64,000 nucleotides of DNA from Streptomyces achromogenes (GTDB taxonomy: Bacteria > Actinomycetota > Actinomycetes > Streptomycetales > Streptomycetaceae), in the NCBI RefSeq assembly GCF_030816715.1, contig NZ_JAUSYH010000001.1:3100001-3164000 (forward strand), written 5' to 3'. Position numbers and translations under genes: made by a program. The stretch's first letter is position 1; every line of letters begins with the position of its first letter. Below the pieces are notes generated by a model, which saw nothing but the letters and a program-made list of their open reading frames with translations, was not told the origin of the DNA and ran no database searches. Positions 16,243-24,974 of the stretch are shown here, piece by piece.

Positions 16243-19200
16243 TCAGTCCTCCGTCGGGGCCGTGACCGACGGCGCGCTCTGCTGCGCCGCCACCGTCTTC
16301 TTGGACACCGTCTTCGCCGCCTTCTTGGCCGTCGTCTTCTTGGCGACGGTCTTCTTCGCGGCCGTCTTCTTGGCCACCGCCGTCTTCGTGGCGGCCTTCT
16401 TCGCCGTGGCCTTCTTCGCCGTCTTGCGGGCGGCCGTCTTCTTCGCCGGAACGGCCTCCGCCTCCTCGGCGGCGGGCGCCCCGGCCTCGGCGACGGCCGG
16501 CTCCTCGGCGGTGACCTGCGCGACAGCGGCCTCCGGCGCGGCCGACGGGACGACCACCACGGCCGTCTCCTCGGACGCGGTCGGCGCGGTGGCCTTGCGC
16601 ACGGCGCGGCGGCGCGGGCGGGCCGGAGCCGCGCTCTCGACGACGGGCTCGTCGCCCGGGGCGGCCTCCGGCTGCGCGGCCTCGGCCTGCGTCGCGGCGG
16701 TCTCGGCGACCGGGGCCGGCGCGACCGCCGGCTCGGTGACCGTGACCACGGCGGCCTCGGCGCCCGCCGGCGAACCGGCCGGCGCGGACACCTTGCGGGT
16801 GGCGCGACGACGCGTACGGCCCTTGGGCGCGGCCTCGTCGACGGCCGGCGTGTCGGCCGGCGTCTCCGCGGCCTCGACCACCGGGTCCTCGACGGCGACC
16901 GGCTCGGCGTGCGCCACGGCCGCCTCGGCGGGCCGCACCGGACGCTCGGCCTCCGCCTCGGCGGTGACCTCCTGTGCGGTGGGCGCGTCGACGAGCGCCT
17001 CGGGGGCCGCGGGCGACGCGGGAGCCGCCTCGACGGTCTCCGCCGCGTCGAACGCCTCGGAGCCGCCCGTCCTGCGCGACGCGCCGCCTCGCGGCGTGCC
17101 CGCCGGGGCGGACGCCCTGCGGCTCGCCCGGCGTCGGCCACGGCCCCGGGTTGCGGAGGCCTCCGCCTCGGCGATGCTGCTGTACAGCTCCTCGTCCGGC
17201 GCGAACTCCGGAGCGGCGAGCGCGACCGGCTCGGCCACCTCCGCGGCGACCTCGGCCTCGCTCTCCGCCTCCTGCTCGGCGCCCAGCGGCTCGACGACGT
17301 CGACCGCCGCCTCGTGCTCGTGGGCGTGTCCGTCACCGCCACGGCCGCGCTTCTTGCGCTTCCCGCCGCCGCCGACCGCGGTCGGCTGCTCCATGTGGAC
17401 GATGACACCGCGCCCGTTGCAGTGCACACAGGTCTCGGAGAAGGACTCCAGCAGACCCTGGCCCACCCGCTTGCGGGTCATCTGGACCAGACCCAGCGAG
17501 GTGACCTCCGCCACCTGGTGCTTGGTGCGGTCGCGGCCCAGGCACTCCAGCAGCCGGCGCAGCACCAGGTCCCGGTTGGACTCCAGCACCATGTCGATGA
17601 AGTCGATGACGATGATGCCGCCGAGGTCGCGCAGCCGCAGCTGGCGCACGATCTCCTCGGCCGCCTCCAGGTTGTTCCTGGTAACCGTCTCCTCGAGGTT
17701 GCCGCCCTGCCCGGTGAACTTGCCGGTGTTGACGTCGACCACGACCATCGCCTCGGTCCGGTCGATCACCAGCGAGCCGCCGCTGGGCAGCCAGACCTTG
17801 CGGTCCAGCGCCTTGGCGAGCTGCTCGTCGATCCGGTAGGTGGCGAAGACGTCGACCTCGGAGGTCCACTTCGACAGCCGCTCGGCGAGGTCGGGGGCGA
17901 CGTGCGAGACGTACCCGTGGATCGTCGACCAGGCCTCGTCACCGCTGACGATGACCTTGGTGAAGTCCTCGTTGAAGATGTCGCGCACGACCCGGACGGT
18001 CATGTCCGGCTCGCCGTACAGCAGCGTCGGGGCGTTGCCGCCGTTCTTCGCCTTCTTCTGGATGTCCTCCCACTGGCCCTGCAGCCGCTCGACGTCACGG
18101 CGCAGCTCGTCCTCGCTCGCGCCCTCGGCGGCGGTGCGCACGATGACGCCCGCGTCCTCGGGGACGATCTTCTTGAGGATCGTCTTCAGCCGGGCCCGCT
18201 CGGTGTCGGGCAGCTTGCGGCTGATGCCGGTCATCGAGCCCTCGGGCACGTACACGAGGTAACGGCCCGGCAGGGAGACCTGGCTGGTCAGACGGGCGCC
18301 CTTGTGGCCGATCGGGTCCTTGGTGACCTGCACGAGGACCGACTGGCCCGACTTCAGGGCGGCCTCGATGCGGCGCGGCCCGTTGGCCATGCCGAGCGCC
18401 TCGAAGTTCACCTCGCCGGCGTACAGGACGGCGTTGCGCCCCTTGCCGATGTCGATGAAGGCGGCCTCCATCGACGGGAGCACGTTCTGGACCTTGCCCA
18501 GGTACACGTTGCCGACGTACGAGGTGGCCTGCTCCTTGTTGACGTAGTGCTCGACGAGCACGTTGTCCTCGAGGACGCCGATCTGGGTGCGCTCGCCGCT
18601 CTGGCGGACGACCATCACCCGCTCGACGGCCTCGCGGCGGGCCAGGAACTCGGCCTCGGTGATGATCGGCACCCGGCGGCGGCCCTGCTCGCGGCCTTCC
18701 CGGCGGCGCTGCTTCTTGGCCTCCAGGCGGGTCGAGCCCTTGATGGACTGCACCTCGTCGGACGGCTCGGAGGGCTTGCGCGGCTCGCGGACCTTGACGA
18801 CGGTGCGCTCCGGGTCCCCGTCGCCGGGCTCGGCCTCGGTGGACGAGTCGCCGGCGCGACGACGACGGCGGCGGCGACGGCGGCTTCCGGCGGTGGAACC
18901 GCCCGCCTCGTCGTCCTCCGTGTCCTCGTCCTCCTGCTCGGCGGTGTCCTCGGCGTCCTGCGCGGACTGCTCGGCGGCGAACTCGTCTGCGTCGGCGTCC
19001 CCGGAGTCTCCCTCGCCGTCGGCGGCGTCGCCACGGCGACGGCGACGGCCGCCCCGGCGGCGACGGCGTCGCGAACCGGTCTCCTCGGTCTCGTCGTCGC
19101 CGTCGGCGACGTCCTCGGCGGCCTCGTCGGCGTCCTCCGGCTCGGTCTCCGGCTCGTCCTCGACGACGGGGGCGGCGGCGGCCCGGGCGGCGGGCGCGGC

Positions 19201-20451
19201 GGGGCGGTCGGTCTCGGTCTCGTCGCCTGCTCCTGCGGCCCGGCGACGACGGCGGCGGCGCGAACCGGTCGGCTCCTCCACCGGCTCCTGGACCTCTTCG
19301 TGCTCCTCGGCCTCCGCCTCGCCGGCGTCGGCCTCCGCGGCGGCAGCCTCGGCGGCGGCTCGCTGCGGGGTCTGGAACTGCGGCTCGGCGAACACGGGCG
19401 CCTGGAACACGGCGACCGCGGGCCGCGCGGGACGGCTCGGCGCGTCGGACTCGGCGCGCTCCTGGGCGGGCGCGGTGAAGCCGCCTGCGGCGCGACGGAC
19501 CACACGCCGGCGCCCACGCCGGGAACCGGCGTCCTCGTCGGCGGCGGCGGCCTCGTCGGCGGCCTCGGGCGCCGTCGCCTTCTTCTCGGCGGCGGGGGCC
19601 TGGGCGGGCTCGGAGACCGGTTCGGAGACCTTCACGGCCTCGGAGACCTTCACGGCCTCGGGGGTCTTCACGTCCTCGGGCGCCTCGGGGGCCTCCGCGC
19701 CTGCGGGCGTGGCGGCGCGGCGGGTCGCACGGCGGCGCGTGCGGGGCGCGGGCTCGGCGGGCGCCTCGTCGGCGACGGCGGGCGTCTCGGCCTCGGCGAC
19801 GACGGCGGCGGGCGTCTCGGCTTCCGGGGCTCCGGCGGGGGCGGTCGCCCGGCGGGTGGCCCGACGGCGGCTACGCGGGGCCTCGACGGGCGCCTCGGGC
19901 TCCGGCTCGGGCTCGGGCTGTGCGAGGGCCGTCCCGGAGGCGGGCTCGACGGCCTCGGCCGCGGCCTCCTCGGCCGGCGCGGACACACGGCGCGTGGCCC
20001 GGCGGCGGGCACGGCGAGGAGCGGCGTCCTCGGCAGGGGTCTCTTCGGCCTCGGCCGCGGCCTGCTCGGCGGGGGCTTCCTCCGCCGCGGCCACGGGCAC
20101 CACGGTCTCGGCGGCCTCAACGGCGGCCGGCGCACCGGCGGGCGCGGAGGCACGGCGGGTGGCCCGGCGGCGCGTACGGGGCGCGGCCTCGGGCTCCTGC
20201 GCCTCGGCGTCCCCGGAGACCTTCTCCTGTGGGACGGTCACGTCCTGGAGGTCCTCCTCCGCCAGCTGCTCGGCGGACTCCACCGCCGGTATGGCCGGCG
20301 TGGTGATCTCGGCCGAGGCGTCGGCGGCGGCGACCGGCGGACCCGCCGGCCGGGAAGCGGCACGGCGCCGACGACGCGGCGGCAGGGTGTCGCTGGGGGT
20401 GTTCGCGTCGGGGTCCGGAACGGACTCTGTGGATTCGGTTGGCTCGAGCAT
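16243..20451 (-). CDS. rne: Ribonuclease E/G (RNase ES type) with long repetitive N- and C-terminal tails
   Basis: 1402 residues; the catalytic core is only about 600-1030. It starts TEAEFLARREAVERVMVVRQ, has the S1-like VGNVYLGKVQNVLPSMEAAFID, the two DNase-I-like metal aspartates in VVVDVNTGKF (~900) and IIVIDFIDM (~947), and the zinc-link CVHC (~1008). This enzyme cuts single-stranded A/U-rich RNA and matures rRNA. Around the core are low-complexity Ala/Glu stretches punctuated by Arg motifs of the form RRRATRR-x-APAG, at least seven copies, plus poly-Arg blocks. The last ~60 residues are a histone-H1-like run of KKTA/AKKA units. Streptomyces RNase ES is known to bind PNPase through such tails. 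ATG at 20451 with GGGAG upstream. Confidence 0.95.
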   Translation of the reverse strand: MLEPTESTESVPDPDANTPSDTLPPRRRRRAASRPAGPPVAAADASAEITTPAIPAVESAEQLAEEDLQDVTVPQEKVSGDAEAQEPEAAPRTRRRATRRASAPAGAPAAVEAAETVVPVAAAEEAPAEQAAAEAEETPAEDAAPRRARRRATRRVSAPAEEAAAEAVEPASGTALAQPEPEPEPEAPVEAPRSRRRATRRATAPAGAPEAETPAAVVAEAETPAVADEAPAEPAPRTRRRATRRAATPAGAEAPEAPEDVKTPEAVKVSEAVKVSEPVSEPAQAPAAEKKATAPEAADEAAAADEDAGSRRGRRRVVRRAAGGFTAPAQERAESDAPSRPARPAVAVFQAPVFAEPQFQTPQRAAAEAAAAEADAGEAEAEEHEEVQEPVEEPTGSRRRRRRRAAGAGDETETDRPAAPAARAAAAPVVEDEPETEPEDADEAAEDVADGDDETEETGSRRRRRRGGRRRRRGDAADGEGDSGDADADEFAAEQSAQDAEDTAEQEDEDTEDDEAGGSTAGSRRRRRRRRRAGDSSTEAEPGDGDPERTVVKVREPRKPSEPSDEVQSIKGSTRLEAKKQRRREGREQGRRRVPIITEAEFLARREAVERVMVVRQSGERTQIGVLEDNVLVEHYVNKEQATSYVGNVYLGKVQNVLPSMEAAFIDIGKGRNAVLYAGEVNFEALGMANGPRRIEAALKSGQSVLVQVTKDPIGHKGARLTSQVSLPGRYLVYVPEGSMTGISRKLPDTERARLKTILKKIVPEDAGVIVRTAAEGASEDELRRDVERLQGQWEDIQKKAKNGGNAPTLLYGEPDMTVRVVRDIFNEDFTKVIVSGDEAWSTIHGYVSHVAPDLAERLSKWTSEVDVFATYRIDEQLAKALDRKVWLPSGGSLVIDRTEAMVVVDVNTGKFTGQGGNLEETVTRNNLEAAEEIVRQLRLRDLGGIIVIDFIDMVLESNRDLVLRRLLECLGRDRTKHQVAEVTSLGLVQMTRKRVGQGLLESFSETCVHCNGRGVIVHMEQPTAVGGGGKRKKRGRGGDGHAHEHEAAVDVVEPLGAEQEAESEAEVAAEVAEPVALAAPEFAPDEELYSSIAEAEASATRGRGRRRASRRASAPAGTPRGGASRRTGGSEAFDAAETVEAAPASPAAPEALVDAPTAQEVTAEAEAERPVRPAEAAVAHAEPVAVEDPVVEAAETPADTPAVDEAAPKGRTRRRATRKVSAPAGSPAGAEAAVVTVTEPAVAPAPVAETAATQAEAAQPEAAPGDEPVVESAAPARPRRRAVRKATAPTASEETAVVVVPSAAPEAAVAQVTAEEPAVAEAGAPAAEEAEAVPAKKTAARKTAKKATAKKAATKTAVAKKTAAKKTVAKKTTAKKAAKTVSKKTVAAQQSAPSVTAPTED

Positions 20452-20728
20452 GCGGGCGTTTCTCCCGTCAGGCTCCCGGGCGCCGCGCCTGGTCCGGCGG
20501 CGATCACGAAGGATCGACCGTCGTTGACGTCCGCGGCTCGCGCGATGCGCGGTGCCGCCGTCCGGGGCGCGGGCGCCGCACGGGAGCTCTCTGTGTCCTG
20601 TCTCGCCGGTTCCGTACGCCGAATGCGCACGGCCTGGCGAAAGTCTTCTGGTCGGTTCGCCGCCCGACCCAGGTGGCTCCCGAGTACGAGGGCGGCGCTA
20701 CGGCGTACGTTCCTTCGCGGAACCTTCC

Positions 20729-21493
20729 CTACGCGGGCGCCTTCGCGGCGGCAGCGGGTTCGGCCGTTGTCAGGGCCTGAACTGCCTCGCGGTCGGGCGC
20801 GAGCGGGTCGGTCACCGTGCCGGTCTCTGCATCGAACAGCCCCTGCGCCAGCCTGGTCACCGCAGCGGGGACCGGCGGCGCCAGGTCGGCCACGGCGCGG
20901 AGACCGGACAGGACGTCGTCGGGTCGTACGGCAGGCGTCACGTGCCGAACAACCAGCCGCAGTATCGCACAGGGCTGGTCGGTCGGCCTATCAGCGGGTT
21001 CACTGTGCGTCTCCAGCCGGGCGACCGCGGCACGGGCGTCGAAGGTCCGGACGCCGTTCTTGGTCATGCGCTGGACCTCGACGGCGTCGGCCTCGTTGAA
21101 GGCGTCCACCGCGCGATCGGCGTCAGCCGGGTCCACGCCGTCCAGCCGCAGCTCCCACACGGAGGCCGTCAGCCGGTCGGCGAGTCCCGAGGTCCGGGCC
21201 TCGACCGCGTCGACGACGTCGAGCCCGGTGGGCAGCGACTCGTCGAGGAGGACTCTCAGTTTCTCCGGGTCACGCGCCGCGGTGAGCGCGATCTCCAGGT
21301 ACTCGGCCTCACTGCCCGTGCCGGTGGGTGCGGCATTGGCGTACGACACCTTCGGGTGCGGTGTGAACCCCGCCGAGTACGCCATCGGCACCTCGGCACG
21401 GCGCAACGCACGCTCGAAGGCGCGCTGGAAGTCACGGTGGCTGGTGAACCGGAGGCGGCCGCGCTTGGTGTAGCGCAGTCGGATGCGCTGCAC
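20729..21493 (-). CDS. Radical-SAM-linked protein (TIGR03936/DUF2344)
   Basis: 254 residues beginning QRIRLRYTKRGRLRFTSHRDFQRAFERALRRAEVPMAYSAGF, the family signature, followed by PHPKVSYANAAPTGTGSEAEY. Members are found fused or near to a B12-type radical SAM protein (here at 24975-26924) and close to rne/rplU; the biochemical role is not established. The GTG at 21493 has no convincing Shine-Dalgarno. The frame stays open upstream to a CTG at 21535 (GKRQPEGPPPAPAV), seven bases after the stop of the preceding gene, and AAGGA lies at a slightly long distance before it. A CTG start with 14 extra residues is therefore possible. Confidence 0.88.
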   Translation of the reverse strand: MQRIRLRYTKRGRLRFTSHRDFQRAFERALRRAEVPMAYSAGFTPHPKVSYANAAPTGTGSEAEYLEIALTAARDPEKLRVLLDESLPTGLDVVDAVEARTSGLADRLTASVWELRLDGVDPADADRAVDAFNEADAVEVQRMTKNGVRTFDARAAVARLETHSEPADRPTDQPCAILRLVVRHVTPAVRPDDVLSGLRAVADLAPPVPAAVTRLAQGLFDAETGTVTDPLAPDREAVQALTTAEPAAAAKAPA

Positions 21494-21541
21494 CGCGGGT
21501 GCGGGCGGCGGGCCTTCGGGCTGTCGCTTGCCCAGTGTCGT

Positions 21542-22690
21542 TCAGTCCTTCGTGAGAGCGGTCGTACTGCTACCAAGAGTACGTGCCTCGCCCGTCGATG
21601 GTTCCCGCCGGCCGACCGCCGCCGGCTGCGGCGGCTTCCCGAAGAGCAGCTGCCGCACGTCGGCGCGAGCCTGCCGGGCCGTCTCCCGGGCGGCGGCCAG
21701 CGCCTGCCGGGTGGTGCGGCCCACGCTGCGCGCGGCGCGGGCGGCGGGCCGCAGCACCACGTCGCGGACGACGTGGCCGACCGGGGTGAGGACGGTCCGG
21801 TACACCCAGCGCACCGGCTCGACGAAGATCCACCGCAGGAGGGTCCCGAGGAACCGTCCGACCGTCAGCGAGAGGCGTCCGGCGATCCGCCAGGCATGCC
21901 CGAGCGCGTCCCCCACCTCCCGGGCGACGACCGCGAGGACGCGGCCGACGGGGGCGAGCACCCAGCGCCACAGGGCGACCGCGGGCAGCACGACCAGGAT
22001 CCTGGCGGTCCAGTACAGGGCCCCGACCCCGCTGACCAGCAGCGCGAGGAAGCGACCCACCCCGAGCGCGCACCAGGCGACGGCCCGGCCGACGGGCGCG
22101 AGGATCCACGTCTGGAGCCATCGGGCGGGGACGACGACGAGGTACCGCAGCAGCCAGGTGACGGCCGTGTACGAGCCGGTCCCGACGGCGGCGAGGACGG
22201 CCCCGATCCCCCTCGCGAGCCACGCGAGCGCGTGCCCCACGGGCGTCAGCACGCGCGCGTACACCCACCCGAGCCCGGCCCCGGCCGTCCGTGCCAACCA
22301 GGCGACGCCCTGCCCCAGCGGCGTCAGGACGTACCGGTACAGCCAGAGCGCCGGCACGACCAGCAGCACGTGTCCGAGCCAGGCGAGCGCCTTGCCCGCG
22401 GGCGTCAGGACGTACCGCCACAGCCCGATCAGCGGCAGGACGAACAGCACCTTCCCCAGCCGGAGCAGGGCCCGCCCGAACGGCCGCAGCACGGTGTCCC
22501 GGAGGAACCGCGCCGCGACGACGAGCAGGTCCCACGCCATCCGCACGGGCACGACCAGCACGAGCACGACGATCCGCACGGGCAGCCGGATCGCGACGAC
22601 CAGACACCCCTCGGGAGCCCGGCCGCCTGACGCGGACGGCTGCACGGACGGTTCGGCGGTCGGTTCGGCGGTCGGTTTCTGCAGGTCCAT
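21542..22690 (-). CDS. Membrane protein built from repeated VLTPxGxxxAW units
   Basis: 382 residues of unknown function. After a ~30-residue hydrophilic head it consists of alternating hydrophobic segments and a short repeat, (W/Y)RYVLTPxGxxxAWL, seen at least six times (YVLTPAGKALAWL, YVLTPLGQGVAWL, RVLTPVGHALAWL, WILAPVGRAVAWC, WVLAPVGRVLAVV, TVLTPVGHVVRDV). The Arg-rich C-terminal tail is about 75 residues. The regular spacing suggests a duplicated amphipathic hairpin. ATG at 22690 lacks a clear Shine-Dalgarno. It lies directly upstream of the radical-SAM-linked gene, so the two may be cotranscribed. No family name is offered. Confidence 0.75.
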   Translation of the reverse strand: MDLQKPTAEPTAEPSVQPSASGGRAPEGCLVVAIRLPVRIVVLVLVVPVRMAWDLLVVAARFLRDTVLRPFGRALLRLGKVLFVLPLIGLWRYVLTPAGKALAWLGHVLLVVPALWLYRYVLTPLGQGVAWLARTAGAGLGWVYARVLTPVGHALAWLARGIGAVLAAVGTGSYTAVTWLLRYLVVVPARWLQTWILAPVGRAVAWCALGVGRFLALLVSGVGALYWTARILVVLPAVALWRWVLAPVGRVLAVVAREVGDALGHAWRIAGRLSLTVGRFLGTLLRWIFVEPVRWVYRTVLTPVGHVVRDVVLRPAARAARSVGRTTRQALAAARETARQARADVRQLLFGKPPQPAAVGRREPSTGEARTLGSSTTALTKD

Positions 22691-22819
22691 GTGGACGTAG
22701 ACGCCACAACAGGCTCGCCGGATGCACGAGGCGGGTGCGCCGACCCGAACGGCCCTACGCGGACGGGCGCGGGCGGGTGCCGGCCGTGCGGGCGGGTCGT
22801 GAGGGAGCGTCAGGGCCGG

Positions 22820-23971
22820 CTACCGCTTGCGGACCCGCGCCGCCTTCCCGGCCCGGGACGCCTTCGGACGGCGTACCGGGGTGATCGTGGAGGCCCCGGC
22901 CTTGACGTGGGGGACGGAGAACTCCCGGTTGGTCTCCGTCTGGCGGCGGATGGCATCGGGCAGGTCCGGCATGGCCAGCAGCACGTCGCAGGCCCGGACG
23001 GCGGTCGCGTGGTCGCCGACCCAGTAGGCGCAGATGGCGAACTCGAAGAAGAGTCCCCACCGGTACACCCAGGACCTGGTGAAGAGCAGATCGTCCGGCT
23101 CGCTGCGGCCGACGACCCCGCCGAGCAGGGAGTACGCGGTGTGGTAGCGGCTTCGCAGGCGCAGTCGCGAGGCCAGTTCGTAGACGGCCTCGAGCCGGGT
23201 GGGCCGGGACTCCCAGGCACGGGAGAACGCGTCCATGGCCCCGGGCCAGTCGTCGGCCTCCTGCGCCCGGAGGATCCCTGCCTCGAGGAGCGAGCAGTAC
23301 ACCTCCTCCCCCCAGCCGCCCAGTTCGGCCCGCCGTTCGTACAGCGCGATCGCCTCGTGCGCGTGCCCCAGGTCGCGTTCGGTGTTGGCGAGGTAGAAGA
23401 CGGTGCGCGGGTTGGCGGGGTCGCGCTCGAACTCGGCGCGCAGCAGCCTCGCGTCGCGCTCGAACTTGTCGCCGCGGCAGCCGCCGTCCGCGTGGTCCTC
23501 GATGACGAGGGCGTTCAGGTTCTCCTGCCGGTCGGGGCCGTCGGTGCAGGGGTACTCGTGGGTGACGCCCTCGTACCGCCACGCGCGGTCGCCCCGCATG
23601 AGGTGCTTGAAGCGGTGCTGGGAGCCTGGGGTGTCGTAGCGCAGCATGTACGAGTCCGCCGTCAGCCGGGGCAGCGGGGCGTCCTGCCGTACGACGTGAT
23701 CGGCGTCCAGCGTGAGCAGGTAGTCGGCCTTGCCGAGCGCGTGCCGGATGTTCTGTGTCCGGTTGTGCCCGAAGTCGACCCAGGGTTCCTCGTGGAGCTC
23801 GCCCGGAATGCCGTCGAGCACCGCGCGGATCACGTCCCGCGTTCCGTCCGTCGACCCGGTGTCGGAGATCACCCAGTAGTCGATGAGGGGGCGGACGGAC
23901 TCCAGGCAGCGGGCGATCACCTGCGATTCGTTCTTGACGATCATGCACAGGCAGAGGGTCTGGTGTTTCAC
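22820..23971 (-). CDS. GT2 glycosyltransferase with C-terminal TPR repeats
   Basis: 383 residues. SunS/YcdI-like GT2 domain: LCLCMIVKNESQVIARCLESV, VISDTGSTDGT and LLTLDADHVV supply the nucleotide and metal ligands, and WRYEGVTHEYPC closes the catalytic domain at ~145. From ~170 helical TPR-like units follow (RTVFYLANTERDLGHAHEAIALYERRAE and relatives). Homologues glycosylate peptides or small glycans. The C-terminus is Lys/Arg-rich. The GTG start at 23971 has no Shine-Dalgarno; it overlaps the stop of a 24-codon upstream frame (GTGA), which may provide reinitiation. It is divergent from the collagen-like gene. Confidence 0.82.
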   Translation of the reverse strand: MKHQTLCLCMIVKNESQVIARCLESVRPLIDYWVISDTGSTDGTRDVIRAVLDGIPGELHEEPWVDFGHNRTQNIRHALGKADYLLTLDADHVVRQDAPLPRLTADSYMLRYDTPGSQHRFKHLMRGDRAWRYEGVTHEYPCTDGPDRQENLNALVIEDHADGGCRGDKFERDARLLRAEFERDPANPRTVFYLANTERDLGHAHEAIALYERRAELGGWGEEVYCSLLEAGILRAQEADDWPGAMDAFSRAWESRPTRLEAVYELASRLRLRSRYHTAYSLLGGVVGRSEPDDLLFTRSWVYRWGLFFEFAICAYWVGDHATAVRACDVLLAMPDLPDAIRRQTETNREFSVPHVKAGASTITPVRRPKASRAGKAARVRKR

Positions 23972-24042
23972 GGCGTCAACGTGGCACAGGCCCGCTCGCC
24001 GGCCGCCCGTCCCACGCGCGCGATGCCCCCATCAGTGCGCAT
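23968..24042 (-). CDS. Possible 24-codon upstream reading frame overlapping the GT2 start
   Basis: ATG at 24042 opens a frame beginning MRTDGGIARV that ends in TGA at 23968-23970, overlapping the GTG of the glycosyltransferase gene as GTGA. That gene has no ribosome-binding site of its own, so coupling is attractive, but the peptide resembles nothing and the frame may be chance. Confidence 0.25.
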   Translation of the reverse strand: MRTDGGIARVGRAAGERACATLTP

Positions 24043-24171
24043 CGATTAGTCCGATACGTCGATAAAAATGATGATGCGGGCCTCGTATGCCGATCGAACC
24101 GCTCCGCTTCGTCCAAGCTCGCTCTCATGGCCGGGATGCGCCCGGACCGGTCGATCACGAGGAGCACGCGC

Positions 24172-24924
24172 ATGCGGCATGAGTTCGGACCAGACTCCCC
24201 CCTCGGGCCGGTGGCCCGGTACAGGTGCAAGCAGGCCGGCATGCTGGCCTCGCTCGCCGTGATCCTGGCGGCCGGCATGATCAGCCCGGCGGCCGCGGCG
24301 GCGGGCGGCGCCGCCGAGAGAGCACGGACGGCGGCCGTCGCCGGCGGCGACAAGTGCAAGCCGAAACCGAAGCCGCACCGGGTGAGTGAGGCCGGCGGTA
24401 TGGACAGGTGCCACGGCCCGAGGGGCCCCCGGGGCGCCACCGGTCCGACGGGCCCGACCGGTGCCCCGGGCGAGCCGGGCCAGCCTGGTCAGCCGGGCAG
24501 TACCGGCCCGACGGGACCGTGCGTCGACATCGACGCCTACCAGGACCAGCAGGTGTACGAGGTCCGCGGTGCGGTGACCGGCGGTTTCACCTACGCGGGC
24601 ATCCGCGACGTCCGCCCGAACGCCGACCACACCCTGCGGTGGACCGACCTCAGCACCAGGACCGGGTATCCGAACGGGGGCGCGGCGGGATTCGCCTGCG
24701 GGGTGTCGATCAACGAGCACAGTCAGGGCAACCAGGACCTGGCCGGAATCAAGATCGACGTCCTGACCACCACCGGCCAGGTCTTCGAGATCATCTGCAC
24801 GGCGAGCCAGGTCGCCGGCCGGGCGACCCTGACCTGTCCCGACCCCGCATTCCCCACCCTGGCCTGGCAGCCGTTGAACTCCCCGGAACCGGGGAACAAC
24901 GACAGCCTCCGCCGCGCCACCTGA
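24172..24924 (+). CDS. Secreted collagen-like protein
   Basis: 250 residues. A signal peptide with a long polar n-region and hydrophobic core MLASLAVILAAGM ends near AAAAAGG (about 43). A Lys/Pro linker follows, then eleven uninterrupted Gly-X-Y triplets with Pro at many X/Y positions (GPRGPRGATGPTGPTGAPG ... GSTGPTGP, about 83-117). The C-terminal ~130 residues are a compact domain with paired cysteines (CGVSI, IICTA, TCPDP) that may seed trimerisation. Triplets of this kind form triple helices in bacterial collagen-like surface proteins. The ATG at 24172 has GAGGAG seven bases before it; the longer frame starting at 24127 lacks this. Its function is unknown. Confidence 0.85.
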   Translation: MRHEFGPDSPLGPVARYRCKQAGMLASLAVILAAGMISPAAAAAGGAAERARTAAVAGGDKCKPKPKPHRVSEAGGMDRCHGPRGPRGATGPTGPTGAPGEPGQPGQPGSTGPTGPCVDIDAYQDQQVYEVRGAVTGGFTYAGIRDVRPNADHTLRWTDLSTRTGYPNGGAAGFACGVSINEHSQGNQDLAGIKIDVLTTTGQVFEIICTASQVAGRATLTCPDPAFPTLAWQPLNSPEPGNNDSLRRAT

Positions 24925-24927
24925 CGA

Positions 24928-24968
24928 CGACGGCCCCCCTTTTTCCGCCGGGAAAAGGGGGGCCGTCG
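24928..24968. terminator. Strong bidirectional terminator with T/A tracts
   Basis: CGACGGCCCCCC plus a T-run pairs with an A-run plus GGGGGGCCGTCG, an almost perfect 18-bp stem between the collagen-like gene (+) and the radical SAM gene (-). Confidence 0.85.
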
Positions 24969-24974
24969 CCCGAC

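Noticed and set aside
16192..21099. Plus-strand open frame of 1635 codons opposite rne
   Set aside because: It is the mirror of the rne coding bias: Gly/Leu/Arg-rich sequence without any domain, while the minus strand encodes an unmistakable RNase E core.
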